A stretch of 64,000 nucleotides of DNA from Oenanthe sinensis. Lineage: Eukaryota; Streptophyta; Magnoliopsida; Apiales; Apiaceae. The notes beneath the pieces were generated by a model. It was not told the origin of the DNA. It was given only the letters and a program-made list of their open reading frames with translations, and did not search any database. The position numbers and the translations under genes were made by a program. Each line of letters begins with the position of its first letter. Position 1 is the first letter of the stretch. The stretch spans positions 18,049,631 through 18,113,630 of the forward strand of contig CM053802.1 in the NCBI GenBank assembly GCA_028671895.1, read 5' to 3'. This document shows positions 61,783 to 64,000 of this stretch, piece by piece.

Positions 61783-62561
61783 GAGTAAAGAGCACTTCGT
61801 GTATCCGCAGTTTGTGTGTCAGACCACTTGGGATACCACACTTCAAAAAGTACGACGCGCTATACTGCACTTCTTAACGTCTTAGCACTTTGCTGTTTTC
61901 CGTTAAATTGGACTAACGCCGTCAGTTTTTTTGTTTTGGAGAAGAAGATGTTCTTCGTGTTCTTGAAGATCAAAGCAACTTTTGAAGATGATTCTGAACT
62001 TAGTTTTCTTCGTATGAGTAACCAAATTGAATCCCATGTGTTGAAGTACATGACTACGTGCTCCGTTTTCGTTAGAAATTGCTTGATTTGTAATTCATGA
62101 TTTTCGGGTTATACTTGAATTTCTTGTTTATTTTTCCGTTGATTTGTTGCATAAACTAATTACATGGGTACGTAGATCGGTGAAAGGACATGCTAGTGAT
62201 ATTTTTGTTTGTGTTTATGGGTTGTTTTTGGAGCTCGTCGGAAAATTATTTTTCCGGTAAAACTCGTCGGATTTCTTCAATTTACGGCCACATGATTGCT
62301 TGTTTGTATGTATAATTGTTATATACGTACTCCTGGTAAGGCTAGCGTTATTTTGGTATAAAAAATGACAAGCTTTGTTTGAGTTTTGTTTTGCCGTCGT
62401 TCAAAGTCACCGGAGACGATGACGGCGTTAGTCCAATTTAACGGAAAACAGCAAAGTGCTAGGACGTTAAGAAGTGCAGTATAGCGAGTCGTACTTTTTG
62501 AAGTGTGGTATCCCAAGTGGTCTGACACACAAACTGCGGGTACACGAAGTGCTTTTTACTC
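61783..62561. mobile_element. 779 bp long-TIR element (Mutator-like)
   Basis: The first and last roughly 145 bases are near-perfect inverted copies (GAGTAAAGAGCACTTCGTG, CAGACCACTTGGGATACC, AGTGCAGTATAGC in inverted order, GTTAGTCCAATTTAACGG). Both sides are A-runs (11 and 9 As), so a 9 bp A duplication is possible. The centre, 61930-62390, is unrelated between the arms and has no transposase. The two open frames sharing one protein start (at 61816 plus and 62528 minus) are the inverted arms. Confidence 0.85.
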
Positions 62562-62850
62562 AAAAAAAAACTACAACATATTTATGATTATATATAAATC
62601 GACACAGTTGTGGGATTCAAACTCGAACGACATGTCATGTTAGATGGAAACACGTGTCTACTCCACTCTGCCACAGTGCTTTTTAGCTGAGGATTGAAAA
62701 CGCGGTATAAACACTCGTTTTTAAGTGACAGAGAAGGACCATGCATTTTACTCTTAATTTGTGATAAAAAGGACCATTTTTCAAAAAATGAGAACAGGCA
62801 CAATTTTTCTGTATTCTATGTACACCCTTATTTGAAAGTTCCTACTAAGT
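62562..62850. other. spacer between TIR element and kinesin gene
   Basis: Begins with a second copy of CTACAACATATTTATG (62571-62586), also found left of the TIR element. No gene; the last part is the kinesin 3' untranslated region. Confidence 0.5.
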
Positions 62851-63423
62851 TTAATTTGTACTATCCCAAATTTCATAACCATCATCAATTTCAGGGCTTT
62901 CTCTAGTAAGGTCAGATGCATTCATTTCCACTCCTTGAGATTTCTTCAGCTTTGCTACAAGGACCCACATGTTTGCAAGTTCATTTTCAAGATAGGCCTC
63001 TTTTTGTTTGGATTCCTCGACTCTCCTATGAAGTTCAGCCTCTCTTTGATCCCTTTCTGCTAAAGCAGCTTCATACGAATGCTCTCTTTCCCGAAATGAA
63101 GCCAGTTCTCTCTTGATTTCTGGGTTTACTATGCCTTGCTCATGTCGTTTAAGATTGGCATCCCTTCTGCCGGTTCTGCTGGCAGTAATTGTTCTGCGTT
63201 GCATCTGGGAATTCTTTTGTGCCTCGAGCTCTGCAGCTAGTTTCTCGTTATGGTTCATGAGCTTGGCAACTTCTTCTGACAGTGCCTTTAACTCGACTGC
63301 CGCGGCAGATGCTAACCCTTTGGCATATGAACTTTCTTCTGCAAGTTTCTGGTTCTGTATACCTAGCTTCTCTCTCGACTCAGTTAGATTGGTCAGTTTC
63401 TCTGTGAGCTCTTCGATCTCAAT
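62851..63423 (-). CDS. kinesin KIN-7 (MKRP type), last exon
   Basis: C-terminal 190 residues of a plant-specific kinesin-7 motor protein; the motor domain lies off the right edge. The exon begins after acceptor GACTAG at 63424 and ends with TAA at 62851-62853. Long coiled coil (IEIEELTEKLTNLTESREKL, VELKALSEEVAKLMNHNEKL), a basic linker, then the family end REREHSYEAALAERDQRE, RRVEESKQKEAYLENELA and NMWVLVAKLKKSQG. The last stretch is diagnostic of the KIN-7C/D/K (MKRP) group. No damage seen. The next exon upstream is not visible in the remaining 577 bases, so the intron is long. Confidence 0.85.
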   Translation of the reverse strand: MEIEELTEKLTNLTESREKLGIQNQKLAEESSYAKGLASAAAVELKALSEEVAKLMNHNEKLAAELEAQKNSQMQRRTITASRTGRRDANLKRHEQGIVNPEIKRELASFREREHSYEAALAERDQREAELHRRVEESKQKEAYLENELANMWVLVAKLKKSQGVEMNASDLTRESPEIDDGYEIWDSTN

Positions 63424-64000
63424 CTAGTCAAATGTAAGAGTGAAAAATCAGTCAGAACATTGTATAAAGTGGCATGCAAATTCTCTGTAAATGCAAAGAC
63501 ACTGTAAGCATATAAAACGATGTTGATGGCTGCTCTACCAGATTATGCGCCTGTTTTGTTTTTTAAAGATCTTTAACTATGTTTCCATACACACGCGCAC
63601 AGAATCCACTGCAGTCGAACTCATCAATTTTCCATCTCATGTGAGGTATATGGATCAACCATCTCACAAACAGGAGAGCTTTTGCTCTTGTTTCACAGCT
63701 GAGAGTCCAAGGGTTACATAATCTAACCCTTGCATATGTTTTGATAGCAACATAGTAAATTTCTTCATTCTAGTTTAAAATTGACTGTTTTGTGTATGTC
63801 TGGTCACACAATTATTTGGCAAATAATAAATCACACAAGTCATAGTATTTAAAGTAAAAAATTACTTGAAAACATAGGAGTAGGTCATTTAAGATCAACG
63901 GAAACAACAAAGTAAACCTTAATTAATAAATGAGCAGCAAGTCAATCAAGGTTATATTTTTGTTTCAGTCTCAAGCTATCATCAAGATAGCATACATGTC
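63424..64000 (-). other. part of kinesin intron
   Basis: No coding segment in phase with the downstream exon is seen, so this is most likely the 3' part of a long intron of the kinesin gene. Confidence 0.5.

Noticed and set aside
1..64000. CRISPR arrays, bacterial operons or riboswitches
   Set aside because: Tandem repeats present are explained by transposons; no repeat-spacer structure, and the genome is clearly plant nuclear.
1..64000. tRNA or rRNA genes
   Set aside because: No cloverleaf with A and B box pattern and no rRNA segments were noticed by eye; a dedicated scan would be needed to exclude a tRNA fully.

Overview
The window is nuclear DNA of a flowering plant, most likely a eudicot. 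It has spliced genes with GT-AG introns (one GC-AG), very AT-rich intergenic DNA, divergent promoters with telo-box and GGCCCA-type elements, and dense nested transposons. The species cannot be fixed from the sequence alone.

Layout. 1-5.5 kb is a nest of DNA transposons: a 402 bp Mutator-type element sits inside a 1.74 kb Mutator-type element, and a 1.75 kb hAT element has inserted into the target-site duplication of the larger one. At 5.5-6.4 kb are the last two exons of a small membrane protein (minus). 6.4-9.3 kb is AT-rich, with a MITE and a pair of Helitron-like ends. 9.3-11.3 kb is a complete four-exon polygalacturonase gene (minus). 11.3-13.7 kb is AT-rich with a diverged direct duplication. 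13.7-24.7 kb is a 20-exon importin-5/karyopherin-beta-3 gene (minus) whose introns hold at least five recognisable transposons and a solo LTR. At 26.7-28.0 kb is ribosomal protein S5/uS7 (minus), divergent from an SC35-like SR splicing factor (plus, 28.3-31.2 kb), with a compact shared promoter.

31.4-55 kb is a retrotransposon cluster. Two decayed Ty1/copia elements (A and B, plus strand) precede a decayed copia pol (C, minus strand). A nearly complete 10.2 kb Ty3/gypsy Tat-type element (44742-54980) lies beyond C. It has 511 bp LTRs, a perfect 5 bp target duplication, gag-protease, reverse transcriptase, two RNase H regions, integrase, three blocks of tandem repeats and an antisense spliced gene with its own TATA box. 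Its coding frame is broken at three G-run positions and by one stop codon.

54.99-58.4 kb is AT-rich. 58.5-60.5 kb is a six-exon Mn-type cation diffusion facilitator (MTP, plus). 61.8-62.6 kb is a long-TIR element. At 62.85-63.4 kb is the last exon of a KIN-7 kinesin (minus) that continues off the right edge.

The host genes are unrelated housekeeping or developmental genes (nuclear import, translation, splicing, metal transport, cell wall, microtubule motor) and form no pathway together. The points most worth following are an apparent stop codon created exactly at an exon-exon junction of the importin gene, a GC-AG intron that the SR-protein reading frame requires, the antisense gene in the gypsy element, and the hAT-in-TSD nesting. 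No clearly undescribed system was found.
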